Below the pieces are notes generated by a model that saw only the letters and a list, made by a program, of their open reading frames with translations, was not told the DNA's origin and ran no database searches. A program made the translations under genes and the position numbers. From a virus, in the IMG/VR virus record IMGVR_UViG_3300042938_002446, positions 1 through 21,428 of that record: DNA of 21,428 nt. One strand, 5' to 3'. The stretch's first letter is position 1. The number at the start of each line of letters is the position of its first letter. This document shows, in pieces, positions 19,667 through 21,428 of this stretch.

Positions 19667-19686
19667 GGGGTTGGTTGGTTTAGGGA

Positions 19687-20580
19687 CTAGTAAGTTCCGC
19701 CATCTATGCTGGCCTCGAGGCTGTCCAGACGTGCGTCGAGTGCGTCGTCTGCACTGGCGCGGGCTGTTGCCTCGCTTGTGATGTTCGTCTGAAGGCTGGT
19801 ATCAGCGCTGGCGCGGGTTGTCGCTTCAGCGGTGATGTTGCTTTGCAGCGTTGTGTCAGCGCTGGAGCGTGTGCTTGCTTCGGCGGTGATGTTCGACTGA
19901 AGGGTCGTGTCGGCGGCTGCGCGTGCGGACTCTTCGGTGTTGATGTCTGCCTCTGCTGCTGTGACGCGGGTGGCGAGTGCTGTTGCGGCGGACTCCACGG
20001 TGTCGATGCGGCCACCGAGAGCTGTGTCTGCACTGGTGCGGCTCGAAACTTCGGAAGCGAGGGCTGCGTTGTTGCTCGAGACGTATCCAGCAAATGCGGA
20101 ATCGTTGGTCGTGTCGACCGAATTGATCAATGTGACGATCTCGGCGAAGCTATCCTTATCAGCCTGGGAAGCGGAGAGGATCGCGTCAACGCGATTTTTT
20201 TCCGTTGTGATCTTTCCATCGAGGGTTGTGTCAGCGGAGCTACGAGCGGAAGCTTCTGAGCTGATCGCTGCGGCGCGGTCTGTGATCTCAGTTGCGAGGT
20301 TCGCGGCGATGCCACTTTCAGCACTTTGTGCCCGTGAAATTTCCGAATTCAGCGAGGAGGTGAGAGTCGAGTCGCCTGAGCTGCGAAGCGCGGCTTCTGC
20401 TGCTACGGCGTCGGAAACGAAGGTCTTCTTTGCGAAGATGTGCTCGCCCGCTATTGGCAAAACGCCTTCAGCGGTTCCGATGAAAAAACTCTTGTTTGTG
20501 GAGTCGAAGGCGACTTCCCCGACTTGAAGAGAAACCGGACTACCGGAACCTCTTTTTACGCGAATGATTGGATTGGGCAT
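19687..20580 (-). CDS. coiled-coil tail-fibre protein with 18-residue repeats
   Basis: A 297-residue protein. Residues 1-45 (NPIIRVKRGSGSPVSLQVGE, SFFIGTAEGVLPI) are an N-terminal tail-attachment domain of a type common in phage fibre proteins. The remainder is Ala/Ser/Thr-rich coiled coil. Residues 223-294 are four consecutive 18-residue units (ADTTLQSNITAEASTRSS and relatives), with looser copies at about 105-125 and 180-200. Such repeats build trimeric shafts, and their number can change by recombination. The start follows an A/C-rich leader with a 13-mer shared with the capsid leader, and no ribosome site. It ends before the stem-loop. Confidence 0.8.
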   Translation of the reverse strand: MPNPIIRVKRGSGSPVSLQVGEVAFDSTNKSFFIGTAEGVLPIAGEHIFAKKTFVSDAVAAEAALRSSGDSTLTSSLNSEISRAQSAESGIAANLATEITDRAAAISSEASARSSADTTLDGKITTEKNRVDAILSASQADKDSFAEIVTLINSVDTTNDSAFAGYVSSNNAALASEVSSRTSADTALGGRIDTVESAATALATRVTAAEADINTEESARAAADTTLQSNITAEASTRSSADTTLQSNITAEATTRASADTSLQTNITSEATARASADDALDARLDSLEASIDGGTY

Positions 20581-20600
20581 GGCTAATTAGGGTGTTGTTG

Positions 20601-20613
20601 GTTTTGGTTGGGT
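20601..20613 (-). promoter_or_regulatory. A/C-rich leader motif upstream of the coiled-coil fibre gene
   Basis: The minus-strand 13-mer ACCCAACCAAAAC, identical to that at 275-287, ends 21 bases before the fibre ATG. See the capsid-leader entry; shared use before two SD-less virion genes suggests a role in expression. Confidence 0.35.
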
Positions 20614-20632
20614 GTTCGTGGTAGGGAGATTG

Positions 20633-20860
20633 TCAAAAACTGCCGCAATCGATGATCGGGATCATGAGGGCGTAACTGCTCGCGGAGGGCGACCAGCGGT
20701 AGGGCATGCCTTCGTCGAGGGCCATGTAGAGGCGGTCGGATTTGCCGGTGCTGGGAAAATTGGAGCGCGTGGGATATTCGACAACGATGCCTGGCAGAGT
20801 GAGGTCGAAGCTCGAGAGATCGAGTTGCTGGGTTAGGTTGCTCTCGGTGATCGTTGTCAT
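20633..20860 (-). CDS. small tail-region structural protein (75 aa)
   Basis: Start ATG at 20858-20860 shares one base with the upstream stop (TAATG); longer frames upstream are shadow. It has a polar N-terminus (TTITESNLTQQLDLSSFDL), then VVEYPTRSNFPSTGKSDRLY and MALDEGMPYRWSPSASSY. The SDRLYxAxDEGxxYRW pattern is found in small fibre-associated modules of many phages, where it displays a peptide-like surface. Likely part of the tail-fibre complex; exact role unknown. Confidence 0.65.
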   Translation of the reverse strand: MTTITESNLTQQLDLSSFDLTLPGIVVEYPTRSNFPSTGKSDRLYMALDEGMPYRWSPSASSYALMIPIIDCGSF

Positions 20861-21428
20861 TAGTAAGCGAGAGTCTCCCGGTTGAGCCACGATCCGGTGG
20901 CGGTGGCGACTGCGAGGACGCGCCCGGCGGCGTCGGTCGTGGAGCGGCGGACGGTCCACGATGTGGCGGTGTCGGGCAGGGCTGGTAAAGCGGGGCGGTT
21001 GGCATTGAGCAAGCGCCCGCTGTAGGTCGTGAGGCCGTCGGTGCTATTGGCAAATGCGAAGAGATAGAGGGTCGGGTCAATGGGCGGCTGGACGCTGCGG
21101 AGGCCGAGGGCGGTGGCGGCGATCTGGGTGCCGACTGCGGGAGCGGCGTCGAATGTGATCGTGCCGCTGGCTTCGCTCACCGTGTAGTCGGAGGTGGGGG
21201 TCTGGGTTACGCCATTGAGGGCGACGAGGACATGCTCGGGGTCGTTGCCTGCAAGGCCGTCGATAAGGAATGTGGTCGCGGTGCCGTCGCCGGTGCGGAC
21301 CGTGGTGTTGATGCTGAGGCCGGGGGCCGATGCGACGATGAAAGCGGATAGGCCGGTGATGTCCGTGGCGGGGTGCGTGTGGACGGCGTCGGCTTTGTTG
21401 GCCAGCTCGGCGGATACCCAGAGATCGT
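20860..21428 (-). CDS. tail-fibre protein, C-terminal part (cut by window edge)
   Basis: The frame is open from the right edge to a TAA at 20860-20862. An internal GTG at 21180 is not taken as the start because the upstream part has protein-like sequence: DLWVSAELANKADAVHTHPA, TDITGLSAFIVASAPGLS. The HTHPATDITGLSAF block is the H-x-H metal-binding/trimerising motif of phage fibres. It is followed by a beta domain (TTFLIDGLAGNDPEHVLVAL, NGVTQTPTSDYTV, AAPAVGTQIAATALGL) common in tail fibres. The last 40 residues match the C-terminus of the gene at 19243-19608. Confidence 0.75.
   Translation of the reverse strand, partial: DLWVSAELANKADAVHTHPATDITGLSAFIVASAPGLSINTTVRTGDGTATTFLIDGLAGNDPEHVLVALNGVTQTPTSDYTVSEASGTITFDAAPAVGTQIAATALGLRSVQPPIDPTLYLFAFANSTDGLTTYSGRLLNANRPALPALPDTATSWTVRRSTTDAAGRVLAVATATGSWLNRETLAY

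Noticed and set aside
17084-20580. Diversity-generating retroelement acting on fibre genes
   Set aside because: No reverse transcriptase or template/variable repeat pair is visible; repeats are protein-structural.

Overview
This window is a continuous stretch of a temperate, lambda-like tailed phage (siphovirus-type head genes), not a bacterial chromosome segment. Nearly every gene is on the minus strand, genes are packed with ATGA or TAATG stop/start overlaps, and overall base composition is GC-rich. The exception is one adhesin gene that is visibly AT-richer. The host cannot be named from sequence alone. A lipoprotein in the lysis cassette suggests a Gram-negative host. The tRNA fragment in the attachment site has no encoded CCA, which argues weakly against Enterobacteria-like hosts. 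Many starts lack a Shine-Dalgarno sequence and instead have A/C-rich leaders.

Layout, read right to left in the direction of transcription. From 21428 to 16902: tail-fibre and appendage genes (H-x-H fibre domain, coiled-coil repeat fibre, LamG-type lectin adhesin, repeat-rich fibre) and a holin-like gene. From 16867 to 15965: a second small membrane protein, a lysis lipoprotein and an M15 endolysin. At 15850-15894 lies the 3' half of a tRNA-Thr(CGU), the predicted attP core. It is followed by a tyrosine integrase (14739-15743). From 14354 to 14626 is the only plus-strand gene, a ribbon-helix-helix (RHH) regulator, divergent from a leftward early operon that opens with a second RHH protein and an excisionase-like HTH protein. 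Near-identical 17-18 bp motifs lie at the start of each RHH gene.

The early operon then encodes several tiny (partly membrane) proteins, a Red-beta annealing protein, a RecE-like exonuclease, an SSB-tailed protein, several unknown proteins, a replication-initiator-like HTH protein, a DnaB-type helicase and a RuvC-like resolvase. The morphogenesis block follows: small and large terminase, a small joining-position protein, portal, ClpP-like protease (probably carrying a nested scaffold) and the start of the major capsid gene, which is cut by the left edge.

Phage genes lie on both sides of the tRNA fragment, and head genes run off one end while tail-fibre genes run in from the other. The simplest reading is therefore an unintegrated (virion or circular) genome with an intact attP, rather than a prophage. 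The most unusual points are: the paired-RHH control region with matched operators; a GGCNN pentanucleotide array that fills an ORF overlapping its neighbour; TTAGG/TTAGGG repeats next to palindromes beside the replication genes; a tandem 18-bp repeat in front of the small terminase; and shared purine/cytosine-rich leader motifs in place of ribosome binding sites.
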